A stretch of 16,697 nucleotides of DNA from Massilia sp. (GCA_028291845.1 JAQGNM010000254.1:1-16697); one strand, 5' to 3'. Counted from the stretch's first letter, positions 1 to 7,802 are shown. The notes: generated by a model not told the origin, from the letters alone. Numbers and translations are program-made.

Positions 1-1872
1 CCGATCATCGCCATCGCGCTGGTGCTGTGCGCGGTGTTCGTGCCGATCGCTTTCGTGTCCGGCCTGTCCGGCAAGTTATATCCCCCGTTCGCCCTGAAAA
101 TCTCAATCGCGAACGAGATCTCGGAGATCTCCTCCCAGACTTTGTCGCAGGCCCTGGCGGCGGCACTGATGAAACCGCACAATGCGCCGAAAGACGCGCT
201 CACCCGCGGCATGGACAAGCTGTTCGGCGGCTTCTTCGCCTGGTTCAACCGCTTTTTCGGGCGCACCTCGCTCAAGTACGAACGGGGAGTGAATGGCGTA
301 TTGAAGCGCAAGACCCTGTCGGTGGCGGTGTACCTGCTGCTGGGCGTGGCCGCCATCGTCATGTTCAAGGCGGTGCCCGCCGGTTTCGTGCCGGCGCAGG
401 ACAAGCAGTACCTGATCGGCTTTGCCCAGTTGCCCGACGCCGCCACCATGGACCGTACCGACAAGGTGATCCGCGACATGGCGGACATCGCCGGCAAGGT
501 GCCCGGCGTCGAATCGTCGGTGGCCTTCCCTGGCCTGTCGATCAACGGCTTTACCAATGCGTCGAACGCCGGCATCGTGTTCTATACCTTGAAGCCGTTC
601 GATGAGCGCACCGGCAAGGGTCAGGACGGCCCGTCGATCGCCGCCGAGATCAACAAGCGCCTGGGCGGCATCCAGGACGCCTTCATCATGGTGGTGCCGC
701 CGCCGCCGGTGAACGGCCTGGGCACCACGGGCGGCTTCAAGCTGATGCTGGAAGACCGCGGCAACGTGGGCTACGACGCCATGTACAAGGCGGTGCAGGC
801 GGTGCAGGGTAAAGCCTGGGCCGACAAAAGCCTGGCCGGCGTCTATTCGAGCTTCCAGATCAACGTGCCGCAGCTGTTCGCCGACGTCGACCGCACCAAG
901 GCCAAGCAGCTTGGCGTGCCGCTGGCGACCATCTACCAGACCTTGCAGATCAACCTCGGTTCGCTGTACGTCAACGATTTCAATCAGTTCGGCCGCACCT
1001 ACCAGGTGCGGGTGCAGGCCGACGCGCCGTTTCGCTCGAAACCCGAGGACATCGCGCAGCTGAAGGTGCGCAGCGACAAGGGCGAGATGATTCCGCTGTC
1101 GTCCTTGATGCGCGTAAAAGACAGCTATGGCCCGGACCGCGTGCAGCGCTATAACGCCTATGTTTCGGCCGACATCAACGGCGGCGCCGCCATCGGCGTA
1201 TCGTCCGGCCAGGCGCAGGCGGCGATGGAAAAAATCGTCAAGGAAGTGCTGCCCAAGGGCGTCAGTTTCGAGTGGACCGAGCTGACCTACCAGGACATCC
1301 TGTCGGGTAATACCATGATCTACGTGTTCCCCCTGTGCGTGCTGCTGGTGTTCCTGGTGCTGGCAGCGCAGTACGAAAGCTGGACCCTGCCGCTGGCGGT
1401 GATCCTGATCGTGCCGATGTCGATCCTGTGCGCCCTGGTCGGGGTCAAGCTGACCGGCGGCGACAACAACATCTTCACCCAGATCGCCCTGTTCGTGCTG
1501 GTCGGCCTGGCCTCGAAGAATGCGATCCTGATCGTGGAGTTTGCCCGCGAACTGGAAGAGCATGGCCGCAGCGTCGTCGCCGCCGCGCTGGAAGCCTGCC
1601 ACCAGCGTCTGCGTCCGATCTTGATGACCTCGATCGCCTTTATCATGGGCGTGGTGCCGCTGGTGTTCTCGCACGGCGCCGGCGCCGAAATGCGCCACGC
1701 GATGGGTGTGGCGGTGTTCGCCGGCATGCTGGGCGTGACCTTCTTCGGATTGTTCCTGACCCCCGTGTTTTACGTCTTGCTGCGCACCTTCGCCAAGCGC
1801 TTCGAGAAGCCCGCCAGGGCGCCGGCGCAGCCAATCACGCCGCTGGCCGCGGCGATCGAAGGAGTGCATTAA
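1..1872 (+). CDS. RND (HAE1-type) multidrug efflux pump inner-membrane subunit, 5' partial
   Basis: This is the C-terminal ~623 residues of a proton-driven resistance-nodulation-division transporter of the AcrB/MexB (HAE1) family, which exports drugs from the inner membrane and periplasm through an outer-membrane channel. The frame is open from base 1, so the start, TM1-4 and the proton-relay Asp pair lie outside the window. Visible in order are the end of TM5 (AVFVPIAFVSGLSG), a TM6 region, a large periplasmic loop (about 300-1310), and TM8-12 with the family motifs AAQYESW, GLASKNAILIVEFA and the C-terminal LTPVFYVLL. It overlaps the outer-membrane factor gene by one base (TAATG), so the two form one operon; the membrane-fusion subunit should lie upstream. 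Oddity: codons 73-171 (TM6) carry many non-family residues, including Glu and Gln inside the helix. The family call is firm. Substrates cannot be read from sequence. Confidence 0.95.
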   Translation, partial: PIIAIALVLCAVFVPIAFVSGLSGKLYPPFALKISIANEISEISSQTLSQALAAALMKPHNAPKDALTRGMDKLFGGFFAWFNRFFGRTSLKYERGVNGVLKRKTLSVAVYLLLGVAAIVMFKAVPAGFVPAQDKQYLIGFAQLPDAATMDRTDKVIRDMADIAGKVPGVESSVAFPGLSINGFTNASNAGIVFYTLKPFDERTGKGQDGPSIAAEINKRLGGIQDAFIMVVPPPPVNGLGTTGGFKLMLEDRGNVGYDAMYKAVQAVQGKAWADKSLAGVYSSFQINVPQLFADVDRTKAKQLGVPLATIYQTLQINLGSLYVNDFNQFGRTYQVRVQADAPFRSKPEDIAQLKVRSDKGEMIPLSSLMRVKDSYGPDRVQRYNAYVSADINGGAAIGVSSGQAQAAMEKIVKEVLPKGVSFEWTELTYQDILSGNTMIYVFPLCVLLVFLVLAAQYESWTLPLAVILIVPMSILCALVGVKLTGGDNNIFTQIALFVLVGLASKNAILIVEFARELEEHGRSVVAAALEACHQRLRPILMTSIAFIMGVVPLVFSHGAGAEMRHAMGVAVFAGMLGVTFFGLFLTPVFYVLLRTFAKRFEKPARAPAQPITPLAAAIEGVH

Positions 1873-3284
1873 TGCGTACCTATAAATTAGTCCTGGCGCC
1901 CATGCTGGCGGCGATGATCCTGGCTGGATGCTCGTCCACTCCCGAGTTGAAAGCGCCGATGGTGCCGGTGCCGGCGGCGTACAAGGAAGCGCCGCAGCCT
2001 GTGACTGCGGCCGACGGCAGCGCCTGGAAAGTGGCGCAGCCGGCTGAAAGCCAGCCGCGCGGCCAGTGGTGGCTGGCCTTCAACGATGCGGTGCTGACAA
2101 GCCTGATCACCCAGGCCGGCGAAGCCAACGCCAACCTGGCGGTGGCGGCAGCCCGCGTAAAACAGGCGCGCGCGATTGCCGGCATCGCCACCAGCGAGCG
2201 CAGCGTCCAGGTCGGCGCCGGCGTCAATGCCCAGCGCGGCGGCAGCCCCGCCGTGCCGGCTGCCACCAGCTACCAGGGCCAGCTCACCGCCAGTTACGAA
2301 GTCGACCTGTTCGGACGCATCGGCGCCAGTGTCGATGCGGCGCAGGCCGACTTGCAGGCGCAGCAGGCGAGCTACCGCTCGGTGCTGCTGTCGCTGCAGG
2401 CCGATGTGGCCCAGACCTATTACAGGATTCGTGCGACCGACGCCGAACTGGCGACCCTGGCAAAGGCGACCGATTTGCGCGCCCAGAGCGTGAAGATCAA
2501 CCAGAGCCGCTTCGACAACGGCGACATCGGCGAATTCGACCTGGTGCGCGCCAGGACCGAACTGGCGGCCGCACGCGCCGAGGAAATCGGCCTGCTGCGC
2601 CAGCGCAGCAACCTCGAACACGCGCTGGCGGTTTTATTGGGCAAACCGGCTGCCGCCTTCAGCGCCGGGGCCAATCCGCTGATGGATGCGACAGTGCTGC
2701 CGGTGATTCCCGCCGGCCTGCCGTCGCAGCTGCTGGAGCGCCGCCCCGACGTGACGGCCGCGCAGCGCCAGATGGTGGCGTCGAACGAACGCATCGGCGT
2801 GGCGCGCGCCGCCATGTTCCCCTCGCTCGGACTGTCGGCCGCCGGCGGCGGCGAGTCGGTGGCGCTGTCGAACGTGCTGAAAATGAGCGGGCATTCGTGG
2901 CTGTTGGGCGCGCTGCTGTCGATGCCGGTGCTCGACGGCGGGCGCAACAGGGCAAATATCGCCCGCAGCGAAGCGGTGCTGGAGGAATCGGTGGCGGCGT
3001 ATCGTCAAAATGTGCTGGTGGCGTTTGCCGAGGTCGAGGACAACCTGGCCGGCCTGCGGATTCTGGCGGTGCAGGCCGAGCAGGTCGATGCGGGCGTGGT
3101 GTATGCGAGACGGTCGGCCGACCTGGCGCAGAAGCTGTATGAGGCGGGGCGCTCGAGTTATCTCGATTTGCTCGATACGCAGCGCAATCTGGCCAGTGCC
3201 GAACGTGGCGCGGCGCAGCTGCGTGGCAATCAGGCGGTGACGACTGTCGCCTTGATCCGCTCCTTGGGCGGCGGCTGGAATTGA
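1872..3284 (+). CDS. Outer-membrane efflux channel lipoprotein (OprM/NodT family)
   Basis: This 470-residue TolC-like protein should form the trimeric outer-membrane duct of the tripartite pump whose RND subunit is just upstream. The N-terminus is a lipoprotein signal with lipobox LAGC, the acylated cysteine being residue 20. Two outer-membrane efflux repeats follow (roughly residues 60-255 and 270-460), with typical motifs such as SYEVDLFGR in the first half and LLERRPDV and PVLDGGRNRANI in the second. The length is usual for NodT/OprM proteins. The ATG overlaps the pump stop codon in TAATG, and AAGGAG (1859-1864) lies 7 bases ahead, so translation is probably coupled. A strong terminator about 90 bases after the stop ends the operon. 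It could be named oprM- or ttgC-like, but the exact orthologue is not decidable here. Confidence 0.96.
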   Translation: MRTYKLVLAPMLAAMILAGCSSTPELKAPMVPVPAAYKEAPQPVTAADGSAWKVAQPAESQPRGQWWLAFNDAVLTSLITQAGEANANLAVAAARVKQARAIAGIATSERSVQVGAGVNAQRGGSPAVPAATSYQGQLTASYEVDLFGRIGASVDAAQADLQAQQASYRSVLLSLQADVAQTYYRIRATDAELATLAKATDLRAQSVKINQSRFDNGDIGEFDLVRARTELAAARAEEIGLLRQRSNLEHALAVLLGKPAAAFSAGANPLMDATVLPVIPAGLPSQLLERRPDVTAAQRQMVASNERIGVARAAMFPSLGLSAAGGGESVALSNVLKMSGHSWLLGALLSMPVLDGGRNRANIARSEAVLEESVAAYRQNVLVAFAEVEDNLAGLRILAVQAEQVDAGVVYARRSADLAQKLYEAGRSSYLDLLDTQRNLASAERGAAQLRGNQAVTTVALIRSLGGGWN

Positions 3285-3371
3285 TCGAACAAAAGTGCAC
3301 AACCTGGCTTTTGATTGGGCTGAAGTGGTGAACATCAGCTGCGCAGCCGGATGATTTACACAGCGCCTGGT

Positions 3372-3404
3372 ACGACGTCGCGGCATATCCGCGACGTCGT
3401 TTTT
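3372..3404 (+). terminator. Intrinsic terminator of the efflux operon
   Basis: A perfect 12-bp GC-rich stem (3372-3383 pairing with 3389-3400) closes a 5-base CATAT loop and runs directly into five T residues (3400-3404). This is a classical rho-independent terminator on +, downstream of the efflux channel gene. The - strand small gene at 3409-3720 also ends against this hairpin, but in that direction no T tract follows the stem, so it would be at best a weak bidirectional stop. The 3285-3371 stretch before it holds nothing recognisable. Confidence 0.9.
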
Positions 3405-3408
3405 GTGC

Positions 3409-3720
3409 TTAGTGTTTCGGCGTGTTGGCGCTCATGTCGGCGTTCGCGGCGGCCTTGTCGGCTTTGGCGTCGGCCTTGGCTTTGGCGGCTTTCTTGTGCG
3501 CCTTGGCCTTGGTCTTGTCGGCCTTGGCCTGGGCTACTGCCTTGTCGGCGGTGGCATCGGCGCTGGATTTTTCGGCTTTTTGGTCGGCTTTGGCGCCAGC
3601 TTTTTGCTCCTGGGTCTGGGCGGTAGTGGTGGTGGACGGCGCCGTCGCCGTCTGGGCAAAGGCGGCGCTGGCGAACAGGGCGGCGAGCAGGGCGGAGGTC
3701 AGGGTGGCAGCGAGTTTCAT
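3409..3720 (-). CDS. Small secreted Ala/Lys-rich protein, function unknown
   Basis: This 103-residue protein begins with a clear Sec signal peptide (MKLAATLTSALLAALFASAAFAQ, cleaved near residues 22-23). The mature part is low-complexity, Ala/Lys/Asp/Thr/Gln-rich and highly charged, with loose repeats such as ADKA, KADK and KAKA. It has no hydrophobic core or cysteines, so it is likely helical or disordered in the periplasm. Composition alone causes such proteins to be labelled TolA-like or histone-like, and I do not assert either role. A good ribosome site, AAAGGAAC (3725-3732), precedes the ATG. The gene is divergent from ligD. A tandem GTAAG-N5-GTAAT repeat about 80 bases upstream resembles a CpxR/OmpR-type box, which would suit an envelope-stress protein. 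The signal peptide and ribosome site make the gene itself convincing. Its function is unknown. Confidence 0.8.
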   Translation of the reverse strand: MKLAATLTSALLAALFASAAFAQTATAPSTTTTAQTQEQKAGAKADQKAEKSSADATADKAVAQAKADKTKAKAHKKAAKAKADAKADKAAANADMSANTPKH

Positions 3721-3800
3721 GGTGGTTCCTTTACGGTGGGTGGCTGCGGGAGCGCAGTCCTGCCGCAGAAACGCCGCCCCTTCACACGCCGATGACTGCT

Positions 3801-3815
3801 ATTACATTCCCTTAC
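3801..3815 (-). promoter_or_regulatory. CpxR/OmpR-like tandem repeat, putative regulator site
   Basis: Read on -, the bases are GTAAG GGAAT GTAAT, which matches the GTAAA-N5-GTAAA spacing of CpxR boxes with only the last base of each repeat different. It sits about 81 bases upstream of the small secreted protein start and about 80 bases upstream of ligD, in a 172-base divergent intergenic region. No convincing -10/-35 pair was found beside it. The next bases also include a short palindrome, GTTCG-N4-CGAAC, at 3819-3832. The assignment to an OmpR-family regulator is inference. Confidence 0.35.
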
Positions 3816-3892
3816 AAACGTTCGCCACCGAACAGTACGTGCGTGCGGCAAGGCTTACACTTTTTGTTCAGCAGACAACAGCAGGTGGTCCC

Positions 3893-6487
3893 ATGAACGA
3901 TGCCCTCAAAGCCTACAAGGAAAAGCGCAATTTCGACATCACCAGCGAACCGGCCGAGGGTGGCGAGGCCGGCACCGACGCCTTGAGCTTCGTCATCCAG
4001 AAGCACTGGGCCAGCCGGCTCCATTACGATTTTCGCCTGGAACTCGACGGCACCATGAAAAGTTGGGCGGTGCCGAAAGGCCCCAGTTACGATACTCACG
4101 ACAAGCGCATGGCGGTGCAGGTGGAAGACCACCCGATCGCCTATTCCAGTTTCGAAGGCACTATCCCGGAAAAACAATATGGCGCCGGCAAGGTGATCAT
4201 CTGGGACAAGGGCACCTGGACGCCGCTGGGCGACGCCAGGGCCGGCTACGAGGCGGGCAACCTGAAGTTCGAATTGCACGGCCACAAGATGCACGGCAAA
4301 TGGGCCTTGATCCGCATGAAGGACAAGGGCGAGAAGCAGCCGCCCTGGCTGTTGATCAAGGAGAAGGATGACTACGTGCGGCCGGCCAGCGAATTTTCCG
4401 TGGTCGACGAAATGCCCGACAGCGTCAAGTCGCTGAAGGAACCAAACTCGGCGAAAGCAGGCAAGGAGGTCAAGGAATCGAAGGCGAAGAAAGCCAAGGA
4501 GAAAGCGCCGGCGGCCGACCTCGACGCGCCCGTCGATTTCGATGCGGTCGAGCACACCGGTACCCCGCCCGAGGGCGCGGTGGAAGCAAAACTGCCTGCC
4601 GAGTTCAAGCCGGAACTGGCGACCCTGGTCGATATGGCGCCGGGCGATCCCGAGGATTGGGTGTTCGAAATCAAGTTCGACGGCTACCGCATGCTGACCC
4701 GGGTCGAGAGCGGCAAGATTCAACTGATTACCCGCAATAACAATGACTGGACCGCCAAGCTGATGCCGCTGCACGACGAGCTGGCACGCATGCAATTGCC
4801 CGACGGCTGGTATGACGGCGAAATCGTCGTCCATGACGAGGACGGCAAGCCCGACTTCGGCCTCTTGCAGACCGCTTTCGACGGCAGCAACACGGCCCGC
4901 ATCATGTACTTTTTGTTCGACGTGCCGTATCTGCACGGCTACGATCTGCGCGAGTGCGCCCTGGTGCACCGCCGGGCTGCCCTGCACAATGTGTTGAATC
5001 ATTTGAAATCGGACATCGTTCGCTTCAGCGACGAGTTCGGCAACGACCCGCAGGAACTGGTGGTGGCGGCATGCCGCATGGGGCTGGAAGGGGTCATCGG
5101 CAAGCGCCGCGATTCGCGCTACGTGCAGCGCCGCTCGCCGGACTGGATCAAGCTCAAGTGCGGCAAGCGCCAGGAATTCGTCATCGGCGGCTATACCGAC
5201 CCGCAGGGTTCGCGGGTCGGCATCGGTGCGCTGCTGCTTGGCACCCACGACGAGAACGGCGTGCTGCAATACGCCGGCAACGTCGGCACCGGCTTCAATG
5301 CCAGGGTGCTGCGGGAACTGAAGGAAAAGCTCAGCGCCCTCGATACCGACGTCAGCCCGTTCCCGCCCCGGGCGGTGGCCGGGCGCAAGCACCACTGGGT
5401 CAAGCCGGTGCTGCTGTGCGAGATCAGCTTTGCCGAGTGGACCAGGGACGGCGCGGTGCGCCATGCCGTGTTTCACGGTTTGCGCGAAGACAAGCCGGCC
5501 AAGGCGATCACCCGTGAAGTGCCAAAACATATCGAGGCCAACGTGAAATCATCCAGCAAAAAAACCAGCAGCGAACCAGAAGCACCAGAAGGCAAGCTGC
5601 CCGCCGATTTCAAGGTCAGCAACGGCGACCGGGTGATCGACGCCCAGTCCGGCGCAACCAAGCTCGACATGGTGCGCTACTACGCCCTGGTCGGCAGCTT
5701 GATGATGGAGCAGCTGAAAGACCGCCCGGTGTCGCTGGTGCGGGCGCCGGCCGGGGTGGGCGGCGAGTTGTTTTTCCAGAAGCATGCGGATATCGCCAAG
5801 CTGCCCGGCGTAAAACAATTGCCGCAGGAACTCGATCCCGAGCATCCGCCGATGCTGGTCATCGGCAACGAACTGGGCTTGTTGTCGGCGGCGCAGTTCA
5901 ATGTGGTCGAGTTCCACTCGCAAAATGCGGTCGGCAAGAATTACGAAAAGCCGGATCGCATGGTGTTCGATCTGGACCCCGGCGAGGGCGTCGAATGGAA
6001 AACCATGCAGGAGGCGGGGCAGCTGATGAAAGCCTTCCTCGACGAGCTCGGCCTGGCGTCGTTCGTGAAAACCAGCGGCGGCAAGGGCTTGCATGTGGTG
6101 GTGCCGATCAAGCCCCAGTACGGCTGGGACGACGTCAAGGCGTTCAGTCAGGAAATCGTCAGCCACATGGCCATCACCTTGCCCGACCGTTTTGCGTTCA
6201 AGAGCGGGCCGAAGAACCGGGTCGGTAAAATCTTCATCGACTACCTGCGCAACGGCAGGGGTGCCACCACGGCGGCGGCGTGGTCGGCGCGCACCCGGCC
6301 GGGACTGGGCATTTCGGTGCCGATTTCATGGGAGGAGCTCGAGCACGTCAAGGCGGGCGACCAGTGGAATATCAAGAACGTGCAGTCGCGGCTGGACCAG
6401 GGGAATGCGCCGTGGGCGGAGTACGCGAAGAGTGCGAAGAGTTTGACGGCGGCGATGAAGCAGTTGGGGTTCAAGCCTGCGGGGTAG
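3893..6487 (+). CDS. ligD: ATP-dependent DNA ligase D (phosphoesterase-ligase-polymerase)
   Basis: This 864-residue multifunctional repair enzyme of bacterial non-homologous end joining works with Ku to process and seal double-strand breaks. The domain order is that of Pseudomonas LigD. A 3'-phosphoesterase (residues ~15-160) has His38, His44, Asp46, Arg48 and His80, matching the spacing of the metal and catalytic set of P. aeruginosa LigD. A Lys/Ala-rich linker spans ~175-245. The adenylation domain has its nucleophile Lys261 in EIKFDGYR, EGVIGKRRDS near 399-408 and the final lysine motif DWIKLKC (417-423), followed by an OB fold. The primase-polymerase domain (~574-855) has the metal-binding pair Asp693/Asp695 in DLDPGEG. 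The start is set by AGGTGG (3884-3889) before the ATG and by the start of homology; the reading frame is open far upstream, but that part is not protein-like. It is transcribed alone and converges on the Ku operon. Confidence 0.96.
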   Translation: MNDALKAYKEKRNFDITSEPAEGGEAGTDALSFVIQKHWASRLHYDFRLELDGTMKSWAVPKGPSYDTHDKRMAVQVEDHPIAYSSFEGTIPEKQYGAGKVIIWDKGTWTPLGDARAGYEAGNLKFELHGHKMHGKWALIRMKDKGEKQPPWLLIKEKDDYVRPASEFSVVDEMPDSVKSLKEPNSAKAGKEVKESKAKKAKEKAPAADLDAPVDFDAVEHTGTPPEGAVEAKLPAEFKPELATLVDMAPGDPEDWVFEIKFDGYRMLTRVESGKIQLITRNNNDWTAKLMPLHDELARMQLPDGWYDGEIVVHDEDGKPDFGLLQTAFDGSNTARIMYFLFDVPYLHGYDLRECALVHRRAALHNVLNHLKSDIVRFSDEFGNDPQELVVAACRMGLEGVIGKRRDSRYVQRRSPDWIKLKCGKRQEFVIGGYTDPQGSRVGIGALLLGTHDENGVLQYAGNVGTGFNARVLRELKEKLSALDTDVSPFPPRAVAGRKHHWVKPVLLCEISFAEWTRDGAVRHAVFHGLREDKPAKAITREVPKHIEANVKSSSKKTSSEPEAPEGKLPADFKVSNGDRVIDAQSGATKLDMVRYYALVGSLMMEQLKDRPVSLVRAPAGVGGELFFQKHADIAKLPGVKQLPQELDPEHPPMLVIGNELGLLSAAQFNVVEFHSQNAVGKNYEKPDRMVFDLDPGEGVEWKTMQEAGQLMKAFLDELGLASFVKTSGGKGLHVVVPIKPQYGWDDVKAFSQEIVSHMAITLPDRFAFKSGPKNRVGKIFIDYLRNGRGATTAAAWSARTRPGLGISVPISWEELEHVKAGDQWNIKNVQSRLDQGNAPWAEYAKSAKSLTAAMKQLGFKPAG

Positions 6488-6504
6488 ATAGCGGGGAACG
6501 TAGG

Positions 6505-6529
6505 GGGGGACTGGCCGGGCCAGTCCCCC
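6505..6529. terminator. Convergent hairpin between ligD and the Ku operon
   Basis: An 11-bp perfect GC stem (6505-6515 with 6519-6529) and a 3-base loop lie 17 bases after the ligD stop and 2 bases after the stop of the small membrane protein on -. Neither strand has a clear T tract, so it is not a textbook intrinsic terminator. Its position between two converging transcripts suggests a shared 3'-end or RNA-stabilising structure. Confidence 0.6.
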
Positions 6530-6531
6530 TG

Positions 6532-6756
6532 CTAATGCTCGTTCTTGAAAATCCCCCGCACATTCATCGCCAGCAAGCCAACCTGCAAGGCAATCAAGGC
6601 CCACGCCTCATCGTGCACACCCCACACGATCCACAGGATATTGCTGACTGTAAAGGCGATAAACCCGCTGATACGCCGTCCCGCCTTCTTCGAGCCGACC
6701 AGATAAGCCGCATACAAGGTCACCGCCATCGCCGGCCATTGCAACAGATCGATCAT
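6532..6756 (-). CDS. Small three-helix membrane protein coupled to Ku, function unknown
   Basis: This 74-residue protein has three hydrophobic segments (about residues 2-21, 30-47 and 51-69) separated by a basic loop, SKKAGRR, and ends in a charged FKNEH tail. Its ATG overlaps the Ku stop codon (ATGA), so translation is probably coupled and it is the last gene of the SDR-Ku operon. I do not recognise a named family. The second helix, SNILWIVWG, and the overall three-helix plan loosely recall the half-transporter bundles of SemiSWEET or PnuC proteins, but the SemiSWEET PQ motif is absent, so this is only a resemblance. The overlap and membrane topology make it credible as a gene. Its role, and any link to DNA repair, are unknown. 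Confidence 0.75.
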   Translation of the reverse strand: MIDLLQWPAMAVTLYAAYLVGSKKAGRRISGFIAFTVSNILWIVWGVHDEAWALIALQVGLLAMNVRGIFKNEH

Positions 6757-7775
6757 GCGGCGGCCTTGCGGCGCGCTGCCGGTTTCTTGGCGGCGACCGC
6801 CTTGGCCGCCGGCTTTTTCGCCTTGGCCACGGCAGCGATTTTCTCGGTCGATTTGGCCGCCGTCTTGCGTGCCGGCGTGGCCGCTTCTTCCTCATCCTCC
6901 TCGGCGGCAGGTTTTTTGGCGCGCTTCGGCGGTGGCGGCTCGTCGTCCTCGTCCTCGTCGGCCGCTGCCGCCTTGCCGGGCTTTTTGCCAAGGCTCTGCT
7001 GCAGCAGGGCGACCAGGTCGACCACGTTCGACGACGGCGCCGGCCGCGCTTCCTTGCCGGGCTGGGTGATGGTCTTGGTCTGCTTGGCCTTGACCTTTTT
7101 CTCGACCAGCGCCAGCACGTCTTCGCGATAGGTGTCGTGGTACTGCTCGGGATTCCATTCCTCGCTCATGCCTTCGACCAGCGCCATCGCCATGTTCACT
7201 TCCTTGTCCGTCACCGCCGCCGATTTCGACGATTTCGACGGAATTTTCAGCTCGTCGGTGGCGCGGATCTCGTCGGGGTAGCGCAGGGTTTGCATGACGA
7301 TGGTGTCGCCCACGCACAGCAGCGCCGCCAGGTGCTGCTTGACCCGGATGACGACGGTGGCAATGCCGATCTTGCCGGTCTTGCGCAAGGTTTCGCGCAG
7401 CAGCGCATACACCTTGTCGCCGCCGCGCCCGGGCGCCAGGTAATACGGTGTTTCGTAGTACAGCAGCGGCACCTCCTCGGCGTCGACAAACGCCATGATG
7501 TCGATGGCGCCGGTTTTTTCGGGATTGGCCGCGCGCAGGTCTTCCTCGGACAGCACCACGTAATCGCCGTCACTGTACTCGTAGCCCTTGACGATGTCGT
7601 CCCAGCTCACTTCCTTGTTGTTGCTCTTGTTGTAGCGCTTGAAACCGACCGGCGAGAAGTCGCGCCGGTCGAGCATCGTCAGGTCGAGTCCATGCTCGGT
7701 GGTGGCCGGGTACATCTCGACGGGGATGTGCACCAGCCCGAAACTGATGGCCCCTTTCCACAGACTTCTGGCCAT
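6753..7775 (-). CDS. ku: Ku protein, NHEJ DNA-end binding
   Basis: Bacterial Ku is a homodimer that rings DNA ends and recruits LigD. The protein is 340 residues and opens with the family hallmark MARSLWKGAISFGLVHIPVE. The Ku core runs to about residue 250 and includes the conserved PYYLAPGRGGDKVYALL and KEVNMAMALVEGM. Next comes the short conserved VVDLVALLQQSL (261-272), of the type that contacts LigD. The last ~68 residues are an extended tail: an acidic block (DEDEDDE, EEDEEE) with prolines, then a Lys/Ala-rich stretch resembling a histone H1 tail, as in the long Ku forms of proteobacteria. The start has an AAGGAG ribosome site (7784-7789). The SDR gene ends 27 bases upstream on the same strand and the small membrane protein overlaps downstream. 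LigD, its partner, converges on it. Confidence 0.96.
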   Translation of the reverse strand: MARSLWKGAISFGLVHIPVEMYPATTEHGLDLTMLDRRDFSPVGFKRYNKSNNKEVSWDDIVKGYEYSDGDYVVLSEEDLRAANPEKTGAIDIMAFVDAEEVPLLYYETPYYLAPGRGGDKVYALLRETLRKTGKIGIATVVIRVKQHLAALLCVGDTIVMQTLRYPDEIRATDELKIPSKSSKSAAVTDKEVNMAMALVEGMSEEWNPEQYHDTYREDVLALVEKKVKAKQTKTITQPGKEARPAPSSNVVDLVALLQQSLGKKPGKAAAADEDEDDEPPPPKRAKKPAAEEDEEEAATPARKTAAKSTEKIAAVAKAKKPAAKAVAAKKPAARRKAAA

Positions 7776-7802
7776 GTCGGCTCCTTATGTGTCTATTCGT
7801 GT

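Noticed and set aside
103..1869. A 588-codon open frame on - antisense to the RND pump
   Set aside because: Its product is rich in His/Gln/Arg/Asp with no family pattern, and the + frame is a clear transporter. Such antisense frames are normal in GC-rich coding DNA.
3422..3892. Upstream extension of the ligD frame
   Set aside because: The added residues are an antisense reading of the Ala/Lys-rich secreted protein plus the divergent promoter region. LigD homology and a ribosome site begin at 3893.
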